From the NCBI GenBank assembly GCA_036245525.1, contig BTPG01000004.1, positions 229,246,153 to 229,310,152 on the forward strand: a DNA stretch of 64,000 nt, written 5' to 3'. The notes under the pieces were generated by a model. The model was given only the letters and a program-made list of their open reading frames with translations, had not been told where the DNA came from and ran no database searches. Of this stretch, positions 40,431 through 51,473 are shown one piece after another. The DNA is from Semisulcospira habei. Its lineage: Eukaryota; Mollusca; Gastropoda; Semisulcospiridae. The position numbers and the translations under genes were made by a program. How positions within the stretch are numbered: the stretch's first letter is position 1; each line of letters begins with the position of its first letter.

Positions 40431-40632
40431 TTAAACCCACAGCCGCATTTCCACACTTTTGGAGGTGTTGTCCAGAGACAACGTACCGGCTGTAGGCGAT
40501 GGATTGATTATAATTCAAGGGTAGTGCCAGATGAGCTTGGCGCCTTCAGGCGCCAAGCTCATCTGGCACTACCCTTGAATTATCATGATCAAAACATCTG
40601 CTGCTGCAGTGTCCTGGGGCTAAATGGTTTAA
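40431..40632 (-). mobile_element. MITE family A, reverse
   Basis: TTAAACCCACAGCCGCATTT to GGGGCTAAATGGTTTAA. Core 40516-40580 is a near-perfect stem with CGCCTTCAGGCG at the tip. Confidence 0.85.
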
Positions 40633-41379
40633 CTGTTGACGTATTCATATTTTATATGTGACAATTACCATTGCCATCGCCTTGACAGAAATTACGCTGA
40701 TAATCATTTTCTTCCTGTGGTCATTTATTACCATGATGCTCTGTCTTTGCTAATCGGCAGCAGGTGATGACAGCTAAACGACCCTATCCGTCACCGCCCA
40801 TGTTCAGTGTTCCAAAACATTTTCGTGTTGATCGACTTTTATGGAAACTATTCATCCTTCCCGACAGAGTTTAGCCGGCAATGCTCAACGCCGCATTTCG
40901 TTCTAACAAAAAACACCTGTTTGCGTATAGCAATCTCAAACGCTTTGCAAACTGCGTGCAGGCCGATATTATGTTTACTTACAAAATGCAGGTTTTTGTT
41001 TGCTTTATAAGCGAGGTCCACATAATATTCTAAAGTTGTCACTCGCGTGTGTACGGCCGGCCGACTGAATAAATAGACTATTGCACCATAGACTGTACGA
41101 TGTCCAACGCATCTTACATCTTGCAGACACTGACCGCAAGTGCTACAGTTATTGTATGGGCGCCTGAGGCACTCATGGTCGTACGGTCAGGAATAACTAG
41201 CTCAAGGCCTCTATAATAGTATAGGCGCCTTAGTCACCCACATCCGGAGGATCAGGATATTCACGTCGTTTGTGTTTTATTTACTCGTTTGTTTACAACT
41301 TATTCAGTGTTTTGTTCTGGTCATGTACATAGAGATATACATGCGTGAGGAATACCTAAAGTCAAACATAGAGTGGGCG
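40633..41379. other. No recognisable gene
   Basis: Unique sequence. GGCGCCTGAGGCACTCATGG near 41160 and GGCGCCTTAGTCACCCACAT near 41225 echo the core's inner word but are not organised as an element. Confidence 0.4.
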
Positions 41380-41600
41380 CCTTGATCACCCAGACCATTG
41401 GTGAAGGTTAAATAAATGTGACTGAAAGTTCAAGGGTAGTGCCAGAATAGATTGGCGCCTGAGGCACTAAGCTGTTCCGGCACCACCCTTGAACTAAAAT
41501 GGTTTACCTATCTCCTAATCTGTAATGTAGCCTTCATAGGACCACAAGCCAGTTTTGAAAACATCTGCCTCAGGATATAATGGGCTCAGTTTCCGTACTG
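41380..41600. mobile_element. Diverged core element (family H)
   Basis: GTTCAAGGGTAGTGCCAGAA TAGATTGGCGCCTGAGGCAC then CACCACCCTTGAACTAAAAT; right flank CTATCTCCTAATCTGTAATG and GCCTTCATAGGACC matches 36995-37040. Confidence 0.6.
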
Positions 41601-41837
41601 AAGTCCACCATTGTTTACCACTGTATAATGTGGCTAAATATGGCTAAAGGTCACGGCTGCTAGCACAATCATTTTCACATGCAAAAATAACAAAACAATA
41701 ATCAAATGTCTTCGTGATTGTTGCTCAGCAATTTACACATTGATTTTGTATCTATTTTAATGTGCAAAACAAGAAATACTAAATTGAAAAGTCATGCAGT
41801 CTTTGTTGTTTTTATCCAGAGGATTTGTGCACTTGCA

Positions 41838-41967
41838 TGTGTTTGCGGAGGGGGGTTGGGGTGTGCGGAGGAGGGTTGGGGTGTGTGGAGGGGGGTTGGG
41901 GTGTGCGGAAGGGGGTTGGGGTGTGTGGAGGGGGGTAGGGGTGTGTGGTGGGGGGTAGGGTGTGTTT
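41838..41967 (+). repeat. G-rich ~21-bp minisatellite
   Basis: Six or so copies of GTGTGCGGAGGGGGGTTGGG with single-base variants. Each unit has two G runs of four or more. Confidence 0.9.
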
Positions 41968-42179
41968 GTATGTGCACATCGTCACTTTTCAGCGCATTAT
42001 TACCAGTGGACGAACATCATGCTTGTACTTTTTAAAAATTTATTTGTTAACGAAGAACTTTCATGTTTTACGGGTAAAAGAAAACATTTGGTGAGACTAG
42101 AACAGTCATCCAAGTGGGTATGTTTGAATCCTGATGAAGCTGTTGGCGACCTGTGACCTTGTAATGTATCCTTTATAAC

Positions 42180-42268
42180 CCCTTGACTGCTGAGATAATA
42201 TGGACACAGCACTAGCACAGGAGGTCTACATCCTGACTGTGGGGGCTCATGAGGATCTATGCTGAAAC
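42180..42268. repeat. Foldback family E copy, degraded
   Basis: GGAGGTCTACATCCTGAC ... GGGGGCTCATGAGGATCTAT. It directly precedes the next minisatellite. Confidence 0.55.
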
Positions 42269-43608
42269 CACTTTGCATCCAGTGTTGATAGGGCAGCTGC
42301 AGCTCTTTATAATAATAATAATGAGCACTTTGTATCCACTGTTGATAGGGCAGCTGCAGCTCTTTATAATAATAATAATGAGCACTTTGTATCCAGTGTT
42401 GATAGGGCAGCTGCAGCTCTTTATAATAATAATGAGCACTTTGTATCCAGTGTTGATAGGGCAGCTGCAGCTCTTTATAATAATAATAATGAGCACTTTG
42501 TATCCAGTGTTGATAGGGCAGCTGCAGCTCTTTATAATAATAATGAGCACTTTGTATCCAGTGTTGATAGGGCAGCTGCAGCTCTTTATAATAATAATAA
42601 TGAGCACTTTGTATCCAGTGTTCATAGGGCAGCTGCAGCTCTTTATAATAATAATAATGAGCACTTTGTATCCAGTGTTGATAGGGCAGCTGCAGCTCTT
42701 TATAATAATAATGAGCACTTTGTATCCAGTGTTGATAGGGCAGCTGCAGCTCTTTATAATAATAATAATGAGCACTTTGTATCCAGTGTTGATAGGGCAG
42801 CTGCAGCTCTTTATAATAATAATGAGCACTTTGTATCCAGTGTTGATAGGGCAGCTGCAGCTCTTTATAATAATAATAATGAGCACTTTGTATCCAGTGT
42901 TCATAGGGCAGCTGCAGCATAGGCACTTTGTATAGGGAGCTGCAGCTTATAATAATAATGAGCACTTTGTGTCCAGTGTTGATAGGGCAGCTGCAGCTCT
43001 TTATAATAATAATAATAATGAGCACTTTGTATCCAGTGTTGATAGGGCAGCTGCAGCTCTTTATAATAATAATAATAATGAGCACTTTGTATCCAGTGTT
43101 CATAGGGCAGCTGCAGCTCTTTATAATAATAATAATGAGCACTTTGTATCCAGTGTTGATAGGGCAGCTGCAGCTCTTTATAATAATAATAATAATGAGC
43201 ACTTTGTGTCCAGTGTTCATAGGGCAGCTGCAGCTCTCTACAATAATAATGAGCACTTTGTGTCCAGTGTTCATAGGGCAGCTGCAGCTCTCTATAATAA
43301 TAATGAGCACTTTGTATCCAGTGTTGATAGGGCAGCTGCAGCTCTTTATAATAATAATAATAATAATGAGCACTTTGTATCCAGTGTTCATAGGGCAGCT
43401 GCAGCTCTTTATAATAATAATAATGAGCACTTTGTATCCAGTGTTGATAGGGCAGCTGCAGCTCTTTATAATAATAATAATAATGAGCACTTTGTATCCA
43501 GTGTTCATAGGCGGGCAGCTGCAGCTCTCTATAATAATAATGAGCACTTTGTATCCAGTGTTGATGCTGCAGCTCTGTATAATAATAATAATAATGAGCA
43601 CTTTCCGG
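42269..43608 (+). repeat. 54-63-bp minisatellite with variable TAA triplets
   Basis: About 23 units of GATAGGGCAGCTGCAGCTCT, TTA(TAA)n, TGAGCACTTTGTATCCAGTG. The number of TAA triplets varies, so nearly every unit length is a multiple of three. That keeps several frames open on both strands (the longest 533 codons), which does not indicate coding. The centre (42915-42965) has a deleted unit. Units with GTGTTCATAGGG alternate with GTGTTGATAGGG. Confidence 0.95.
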
Positions 43609-44097
43609 TCCTACCCAGCAAGAGGATATTCTGCACACACACATAAAAAAGGTCTGCGTGCAGGGCTTGTTTTCTGTAGACCCCAGGTATAAATTTTAGA
43701 GGCCGGGTACACAGACCCCCATCCGAGCATAACAAGAGGGTCCGCAGATTTATTTAAGAAAAACTGCATCATCTGTATGTTCTTTAAACTAATTTAACTC
43801 ATTTCGCTCTCTCCTCTTCAAATGTGTTGTGACAGTGTGTGTGTATGTGTCCGGCCTTTCCACGATACCGATTTTTTAACCGGTGAGCTATCGTGCAAAA
43901 GCCTGTCTCCCTCTCTTGCACACATACACAGAAAAACACACATATATATGTATTTGTATGATCATTTGGTAATGTATTGTAACTGAGAATATAGCCTTTC
44001 TGCTGAATGCAGATTGACAACCAGTCGGACTTGTCTACACTGTGTGCGTGTGTGAACTGATGTACATAAAAGTTGGTTCCAACCCATTTAACTCATT
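43609..44097. other. No recognisable gene
   Basis: Unique sequence. Confidence 0.4.
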
Positions 44098-44302
44098 CTA
44101 CCCCAGACACACCACGGCAAGATATGGATCGACCATGATAGTTCAAGGGTGATGCCAGAATAGCTTGGCGCCTATGGGCGCCAAGCTATTCTGGCATCAC
44201 CCTTGAACTATCGTGGTCAAGCTGTGTCCTGCACTGCAAAGTTTTCAGAGGACAACGGCAAAATTGGGGGATTTGCAGTGGTGTTGGGGTAGAATGAGTT
44301 AA
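44098..44302 (+). mobile_element. MITE family C
   Basis: TTAACTCATTCTACCCCAGA to TTGGGGTAGAATGAGTTAA, the best terminal inverted repeat of this family. Core 44140-44208. Confidence 0.9.
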
Positions 44303-44378
44303 CCCAAAAGATGTATTTCTCCAATTTTAGAGCTTTTGCCTAAGTAACAGTGTACCAGAAGATGGATCGACCATGATA
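44299..44378 (-). mobile_element. Truncated family A element sharing a TTAA
   Basis: TTAACCCAAAAGATGTATTT to GGATCGACCATGATA, then an A run; the core and other half are missing. Confidence 0.7.
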
Positions 44379-44467
44379 AAAAAAAAAAAAATTCTGTTCA
44401 AACTTCTGGACTTGCTTTTTTAGTTTACCTCCATGCATATTGCGCATGTCATCTGTTTGCCGCCGTG

Positions 44468-44990
44468 CTTTAATAATAATACATAGTTTTTATATAGCGC
44501 CCTTCCCCATGGACAGCAAGCTCGGAGCGCTTTACAGCACATAAAAATAATTTTAAAAGGAGAACAATTAGAATGCACTCACTCTTTAAATAAACATCTG
44601 CTGGCACCATGTAGGCACATTTCCAACACTCGAAACACATACACAAACACATGCAGCCTACCTACATGGGCTACACATAAAAAAAAAAAACAGCCAACAT
44701 TTCCATGCAGCACATCCAGACTAAGCTAATCTTGAAATGCCACCTGGAAAAGATGGGTCTTCAAATTTGTTTGGTTGAAGGTCATCGGGGTTGGGGATAG
44801 ACGGACATGCAGTGGAACAGGAAGTGAGATCAGATGTGAGGGGCCTGAAACCGAAAGAACGGAAATACGCAGCCATGAACTCTGCGACTGCGTCTCGGTG
44901 GCACTTTCTTCTAAGCGATTTTCAAGATCAGAAAGTGTCATTTACAACTTCGTTCAAAATCGAAAGTGAAACATGCGATGCCGTATCCCA
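44468..44990 (-). mobile_element. LINE 3' fragment
   Basis: Minus strand ends TFNQTNLKTHLFQVAFQD and a stop. The 3' UTR contains AAAGCGCTCCGAGCTTGC and TATATAAAAACTATG and ends in an inverted AATAATAAT tail at 44472. Confidence 0.65.
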
Positions 44991-45245
44991 TAATAGTATG
45001 AATGGTGACGCCACAGCAAGTAACGCGTTCAACATGCAGCGCGCACTTTGTAATAACGGGACACCACACGTATATTGGTTAGTTAGTTATTTGGGTTTAA
45101 CGCCGAGCAGGCAACTAAGGCCATCTCACGGCGGGAAGGGTAAAAATCTGGTCAGCCAGACTAAAAGAGAGGTCTTAAGACATGATGTAAATAGTAAGGC
45201 ACATGCGGACGCTACTGCAATGCAGAGACCAACGACAGAGGCTTA
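44991..45245. other. Unclassified repeat-like sequence
   Basis: TTTGGGTTTAACGCCGAGCA GGC and CATCTCACGGCGGGAA resemble dispersed sequences common in invertebrate genomes; no second copy is in the window. Confidence 0.3.
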
Positions 45246-47650
45246 AGGCTCCTGGAATTTGCCAGTTCAAATGATCTAAAGCTGATGAACACGTTTGGCC
45301 CGCACAAAGCATCCAGAAGGTGAACATGGCACAGCCCGAACGGAGAGCACCATAACCAAATTGACTACATCATGGTGAAGAGACGCTTCCAAACCAGTGC
45401 GAACATTGCCAAGACAATAAGTTTTCCAGGAGCAGACATTCAAAGCGACCATGACTTAGTGATGATGACCTTCCGACTCCGCCTAAAGAAAGTCAACAAG
45501 CAGGGTCCCACCAGAATCAAGTTTGACCTCGAGAAGCTGAAAGACCCAGAGGTAGCGGAAGCCTTTCAGGCAAAGATAGGAGGAAAATTCGCACCACTGC
45601 TACTTCTAGGTGCAGAAGACACGGACGTGGACACACTGATTGACACATTTAACACTGTTGTAACCCAAACAGCCAGTGAGATCCTTGGCAAACACCGACA
45701 AGCAAAGAAACCTTGGGTTACAGCTGACATCTGTGTTCTATGTGACAAGCGTCGAGAATTAAAGAAAAAGAAATCAGAGATAGAAGGAGCTAAACAATAC
45801 AGGGAAATTAACCAGGATATCAAGAAAAGCATGAAAAAGGCAAAGAATAAGTGGATTGAAGATCAGTGTAAACACGTAGAAGAAAATCTGAACAAAAATA
45901 ATAGCAAAAAAGCATACCAGCTGGTGAAAGACCTGACCAGTGTAAAACAAGGACGCTCCTCGATCATTCAAGATAGTGAAGGGAACTGTCTTATGGAAGA
46001 CCAAGACATACTGAAGAGATGGACAGAGTACTGCTCAGATTTGTACAACCACCGAGCTGCAGGGGACCCAGGCATACTTGTCAACCCACCCGTGACCAAC
46101 AATGGCAACTATCCCATCCTCCGAGAAGAAGTAGAGGCTGCAGTGAAGTCGCTGAAAAAAGGGAAGGCAGCAGGAGCAGACAACATCCCTGCAGAGCTAG
46201 TCCAAGAAGGGGGAGAAGACACAATAAGCGCCTTACTAACAATCTGCAATAAGATCTGGCATTCAGGGGATTGGCCCACACCATGGACCCAATCACTTAT
46301 AATAACTCTCCCCAAAAAAGGCAACTTACATCAATGCCAGAACTATCGCACGATCAGTCTTATATCCCACCCAAGCAAAGTCATGTTAAAGATCCTACTG
46401 AACAGGCTAAAGCCACAGGCAGAGGAAATCATATCTGAGGAACAGGCAGGCTTCAGACCAGGGCGCAGCACAACTGAGCAGATCTTCAACCTGAGAGTTC
46501 TATGTGAGAGATATTTCCAGCACCAGCAGGACCTCTATCATGTCTTTGTGGATTTTAAGAAAGCGTTCGACAGGGTGTGGCATGCAGCCCTTTGGTCCAC
46601 CATGAGTTATACAACATCAATGCCAACCTGATCAAAGTCATAGCAAACCTTTACAACAAGGCCACTAGCGCAGTCTGCTTCAACGGCAAAATAGGAAACT
46701 GGTTTAGGACTACAGTTGGAGTCAGACAAGGCTGCTTGCTCTCACCTACTCTTTTCAACATCTTCCTGGAAAGAATCATGACGGACGCTCTGAAAGATCA
46801 TGAAGGAGCTGTCAGTATTGGAGGCAGAACAACCACGAACTTGCGCTTTGCGGACGACATTGATGGCCTTGCAGGAACAGAGAAGGAGCTAGCTCAGCTG
46901 GTGGAAAAGCTGGATAGTACAGCCATTGCATATGGGATGGAAATCAGTGCAGAGAAGACCAAACTGATGACCAATAACGCCAGTGGCATTGGCTCTGAAA
47001 TCATGGTTGGAGGCCAAAAACTGGAAACAGTTAAGAAATTCAAATACTTAGGAGCCATTGTGACAGATGAGGGATCAAAACCAGAAATACTGTCCAGGAT
47101 TGCGCAGACAACAACAGCACTGACAAGATTGAAGATCATATGGAAGGACAGAAACATCGCACTCTGCTCCAAGATCAGACTGATGCGCTCCTTAGTCATC
47201 TCAGTGTTCTTGTATGCCTGCGAGTCATGAGCCTCACAACAGACCTTGAAAGGAGGATACAAGCCACTGAAATTAGATGTTTTCGAAGGCTGCTGGGCAT
47301 CTCATACAGAGATCACATCACAAACGAGGAAGTGGGAAGCAGAATCAGGCAAGCCATCGGGCCCTATGAAGACTTATTAGCCATTGTGAGAAAACGCAAA
47401 CTGAAGTGGTATGGGCATGTCACACGTTCAGCAGGGCTTGCCAAAACAATCCTGCAAGGCACTGTGCAAGGAGGACGAAGGAGAGGAAGACAGAGGAAAA
47501 GATGGGAGGACATTATCTCAGAGTGGACATGACTGAAGCTGGGCGATACGCTGAGAATGGCAGAGAACAGAGAGGAATGGAGGGAGCTGGTTGTTAAGTC
47601 ATCAGTGGTGCCCCAACGGTCGGCAAGACTACGGGATATAGATAGATAGT
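45246..47650 (+). mobile_element. 5'-truncated LINE with (GATA)n tail
   Basis: Begins in the C-terminal part of the endonuclease and runs through RT to a tail GGGATATAGATAGATAG. It is tail to tail with the LINE at 47660-53530. Confidence 0.9.
45250..47600 (+). pseudogene. LINE ORF2: endonuclease end plus reverse transcriptase, disrupted
   Basis: LLEFASSNDLKLMNTFGPHK and HHNQIDYIMVKRRF are the endonuclease end, with a stop near 45320. From 45372 an open frame of 419 codons carries the linker and RT blocks (ISEEQAGFRPGRSTTEQIFN, VFVDFKKAFDRVWH). A frame change near 46600 leads to TTVGVRQGCLLSPTLFNIFL and LRFADDIDGL with catalytic Asp-Asp at about 46850. Near 47228 Trp has become TGA and one base is lost, after which the C-terminus (RRIQATEIRCFRRLLGIS, LKWYGHVTRS, QGGRRRGRQRKRWEDII) continues. 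Clade not settled by eye. Confidence 0.92.
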
Positions 47651-47744
47651 AAATATACCTTAAAAATATGTCAGGCTAAAATGTCGCACAGGCCTTTAAA
47701 GAAAACGTCGACGGACTCTCAAAAAGGTCAAAATAATAGAAACA

Positions 47745-48522
47745 TCATAGTCTATAAACGCTCAAATCTTTTGAAAAATATGGCACTCTCTCTGAAAACT
47801 GACTGAAGATCTTGTCCGGGGGCACATCCCGGAACAAAACCTTCAAGGAGTCTGCTGTGAAATGTTTATACCTTGTGTCGATTAGATCAGCACAAGACAA
47901 CAAAACGTGTTGAACAGAGTACTGCTCGTCGCAGGTATAACACCATGGACGCTCATCCTGTTTTAGTAAATAAGAGTGCGTAACATACGTGTGCCTGATG
48001 TGGAGCCGAGCAAGGACAGTCTCCTCACGGCGGCTGCCGCAGCGATAAGGTAGGCCGTCGGACAACTTAGGAAGGGCTTCCTGCAGCTTGTTAGCTTCCT
48101 CTTTGTCCCACTCGGACTGCCACTCACGGGCTATGTACGCACTAACCACCTGTCTAAAATCACTATAAACAGTCTGTGTCAGGGACAGGGTCGTTGCGGG
48201 CATCGTTGGCAGCAGAATCTGCGATCCTGTTGCCTTCGATGCCCACATGCCCTGGGACCCAAATAAAAATGATGTCATAATATTCCTTCATCAAGTCTGC
48301 GTGGAGCTCTCTGATCTGCACCAGCAGTGGGTGGTCATTTCCCGTGCCCTGAAGGGCCTGCAGCGCAGAAAGAGAGTCAGATAGAATCAGGAAGTTCCTT
48401 TCTCTAGATCGATAAGCAGTGGCTAGACAATAGCCAGGAAAAATTGAAAGCAGTTCATTGAGGCTCTGTTGGTATATGACTGGTGAAGTAGAGTCTTTCT
48501 TGAGGGCAGTCAAGTCCAGCAA
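47745..48522 (-). pseudogene. LINE RNase H domain and C-terminal zinc region
   Basis: ILSDSLSALQAL and IIFIWVPGHVGIEGNRIADS are RNase H motifs (Asp and His/Asn/Asp positions). The stretch expected before them (YTDGSK) is absent here and found inverted at 49011-49213. After a frame change, a region to 47745 has CYTCDEQYSVQHVLLSC, a Cys/His cluster usual at the end of such proteins. Confidence 0.85.
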
Positions 48523-49010
48523 GATGTCAGGAACTGGTAAGAGCCAGGGTGGAGTGATGTGTTGCAGGGATTCCGAAACTCTGTCCAGACAGCTCCCGGA
48601 TGGGTATCGTAAATCTTTGCAAACGATGGGTTAAAAACACAATCATAGGCAGGATTGTCTGGATGGGCCTTCAGTTTCAGAACGTAGCTGAGCATGAGGC
48701 GGATGCGGCGGAGCTTGAGAGAAGGCTCCCCTGCCTCGGCATACAGACTAGGAACTGGAGACGTCCTGAAGGCCCCAAGACATATCCGCAGCCCCTGATG
48801 GTGAATTGTGTTCAGACGCTGTAGCACAGACTTGGAAGCTGAGCCATACACCACAGAGCCGTAATCCAGTTTGGACCGAACAAGGGCCCGGTACAGTCGA
48901 AGTAAGACAGTACAGTCCGCACCCCAGTCAGTACGACCAACGACACGAAGAACGTCGAGAGCCTTCTGACAAGAGGTTCTGAGGTAATTAATATGGTTGC
49001 GGAAGGTTCA
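48510..49010 (-). pseudogene. LINE RT thumb/connection region
   Basis: TFRNHINYLRTSCQKALDVL, then RSKLDYGSVVYGSASKSVL and LNTIHHQGLRICLGAFRTSP are the segment that follows RT in I/Jockey elements. Frames change near 48860. Confidence 0.8.
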
Positions 49011-49213
49011 CCAGTCATATACCAACAGAGCTTCAATGAACTGCTTTCAATTTTTCCTGGCTATTGTCGTATCTATACGGATGGGTCAAAGTCTGAGGAT
49101 GGGAGAGTGGCTGCGGCCGCCGTGTCCTCTCGCCATCCTAGACGCCCATTTAAGCACCGCCTCCCAGACCACTCATCTGTATTTAGTGCGGAACTGCAGG
49201 CGGTTCTGCTTTT
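49011..49213 (+). pseudogene. Inverted, displaced RNase H fragment
   Basis: On the plus strand, opposite to the host element, the frame reads SPVIYQQSFNELLSIFPGYC, RIYTDGSKSEDGRVAAAAVS and VFSAELQAVLLL. That is the N-terminal RNase H strand with the first catalytic Asp (YTDGS) and the Glu of SAELQA. The first 57 or so bases are also present in the correct place and orientation near 48425-48486. Confidence 0.9.
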
Positions 49214-50480
49214 GTCAAAGATGACCCCCAGAAACTTTGCCTCTTCGGCCACCTTAATTGGCACTCCAGCAATGCTCAGGGTAGGTTCTGGAAAAAATTT
49301 TCGTCTGGTGAGTAAAATGCACACAGACTGTCTTGGAGGGCGAGAACCTGAATCCATCGAGAGACACCCACCGCTGGATGCGATCAACGCACAGCTTCAA
49401 GCGCCTCTCAAGGGACGCAAGGCCTCGACCACGTGCGCACAAAGCAAAGTCGTCAACAAACAAAGAGCATTCAGAATCATCCTTGACGGCCTTTATAATG
49501 TTATTAATTTTAATGCTAAATAAAACAGGAGATAGACTGCTGCCCTGTGGGACACCCATCTCCTGTTCAAAGGAGTCAGAGAGGGTGGAGCCCACACGGA
49601 CATGGAAGGACCGGTTAGTCAAAAAATTGTGAATAAAAACGGGCAGGTGCCCTTTAAAACCCATGTCCAACAAGTCAGACATTATGCCATACTTCCAGGT
49701 AGTGTCATATGCCTTCTCAAGATCGAAGAAAATTGCATAGACATGCTGCTTGTTGACAAAAGCATCTCGAATAAATGATTCAAAGCGCAATAAATGGTCA
49801 GTTGTACTACGGAAGCGCCGGAAACCGCACTGGAGGTCTGTGAGGAGACCCTGTGACTCAAGATGCCACACCAGGCGGGCGTTGACCAGGCGCTCCATAG
49901 TTTTACATAAACATGATGTCAAAGCGATAGGCCGGTAGTTGCCTGGGTCGGAAGGATCCTTACCCGGCTTGGGGATCGGTACAACCACAGCCTGGTGCCA
50001 AGACGGCGGAAAAGGGCCAGTTCTCCAGATATGGTTAAAGGCCTTGAGCAGTACAAGGAGTGACCTCTCAGGCAGATGCGTTAGGAATTAATAGTGGATG
50101 GTATCTAGGCCAGCAGCAGAGTTATTACATTTCTGCAAGGCTTGCTGCAATTATGATAATGTAAAAGGGGCATTATAGTCTTCTGAGTTATCGGACTTAA
50201 AATCACAAATCCGAGACACTTGCTTCTCCTTCTCTCTCTGGAAGAAGGGTGAATAATGCTCTGTTGAAGAATTATGGGCAATGGTGGAGGCAAGCAAATT
50301 GGCCACAGCTTTTTTTCATCTGTGACCAAGCTGGCACCATCTCTAAGATGGCCGACAGAAGCCGAGCCACCCCTGCCACCCCTGCCCCTAATTCTTCGAA
50401 CAGCCCTCCAGACTTTCTGAGACGGAGTCCAAGAAGTTAAAGATAAGACGAAGTATCTCCAGGAAGTGCGGCGTTCACGT
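49214..50480 (-). pseudogene. LINE reverse transcriptase
   Basis: From 49988 down: MVVPIPKPGKDPSDPGNYRP, LQCGFRRFRSTTDHLLRF, AIFFDLEKAYDTTWKYG, MGVPQGSSLSPVLFSIKINN and LFVDDFALCARG, the last holding the catalytic Asp-Asp at about 49450. The 50480-49989 part is broken by frame changes. It ends KFLGVIFDKS at 49216, where the inverted insert begins. Confidence 0.9.
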
Positions 50481-51464
50481 TTAAAAATGTAACGGGCTTT
50501 CGCTCTGTCTTTTAAAGGTTAAAATATTCACTTGCGACGGATTACGGAAAGCACGTCGCTGAGCAGATTTGCGTGCTTTTTGGGCCTTGCGGCACTCCTC
50601 ATTGAACCATGGTACTCTCGGCTTCCGAGGGACTGATGCAGAAGTTTTAGGGATGGTTTCACCCACTACGTCCAACAAAATAGTAGTAAAGGAAGAAACA
50701 GGTTCTTCAGCTGACATGACCACCTCCTCTGTAATACGAGACTGACAGAGGGAGGCGAACAGAGGCCAGTTAGCTTTCTTGAGATTCCAGCGCCCCACCG
50801 GCGGCGGATCCTCCCCACAGCTGACCGATGACAGGACTACGGGGAAGTGGTCACTACCACACAGGTCGTCGTGAACCTTCCAGTCAAAGTCCAGCATGAG
50901 AGAAGGATCACACACAGTGAGGTCTAGAACAGAACTAGATCCTGAACCTGGGAAAGAGTAGGTAGGTGAGCCATCGTTAAAGACACATAGGTTAAGTTGA
51001 GAAAAAACTTCTAACATCTTACCTCTGCCATCATAGTGGTCACTACCCCACAGGTGAGCGTGACCGTTAAAATCTCCCATGAAAATAAAGGGAGGGGGCA
51101 GCTGATCTACTAAGTTAAAAATATCATGACTACATACCCGCAGGGATGGTGGCAGGTAAATACTGCATATGGTTATGGTCTTCTTTAAGGTAACCCGAGC
51201 TGCGACAGCCCGAAGACAGGTGTCAACACTAACGGGGCTACATAAAAACTGGTTGCTAATGAGAAGAGCCACTCCACCCGAGCGCCTCTCCGAATCAGAG
51301 CCTTTATGGATAGCATTAAAACCATTAAAGGAGACAGGGTCAGAAGTCTTCAGGTAAGTCTCCTGAAGAGATATTACCGAGGGGTTATAGGACTTGACTA
51401 GAAGGCATAATTCTTCAAAGTTCGTGTGAAAACCACGACAATTCCACTGAAGCAGAGAGTACAT
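50481..51464 (-). CDS. LINE ORF2 N-terminus: APE-type endonuclease
   Basis: 327 codons open from the ATG at 51464, the start of ORF2. Motifs in order: LLQWNCRGFH (metal-binding Asn), SLQETYLK (Glu), SGGVALLIS, FIFMGDFNGHAHLWG (Asp, Asn), DLTVCDPSLM, and CGSDHFPVVLS (Asp-His). It would nick target DNA to prime reverse transcription. The domain is intact, but the frame ends before RT, so a full ORF2 protein is not expected. Confidence 0.88.
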   Translation of the reverse strand: MYSLLQWNCRGFHTNFEELCLLVKSYNPSVISLQETYLKTSDPVSFNGFNAIHKGSDSERRSGGVALLISNQFLCSPVSVDTCLRAVAARVTLKKTITICSIYLPPSLRVCSHDIFNLVDQLPPPFIFMGDFNGHAHLWGSDHYDGRGKMLEVFSQLNLCVFNDGSPTYSFPGSGSSSVLDLTVCDPSLMLDFDWKVHDDLCGSDHFPVVLSSVSCGEDPPPVGRWNLKKANWPLFASLCQSRITEEVVMSAEEPVSSFTTILLDVVGETIPKTSASVPRKPRVPWFNEECRKAQKARKSAQRRAFRNPSQVNILTFKRQSESPLHF

Positions 51465-51473
51465 GGTTAGGTT

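Noticed and set aside
42000..43692. Frames of 215-533 codons on both strands
   Set aside because: All come from the 54-63-bp minisatellite with triplet-only length changes; there is no domain, start context or codon bias.
44791..45246. 151-codon plus-strand frame
   Set aside because: Overlaps a minus-strand LINE fragment; no domain seen.
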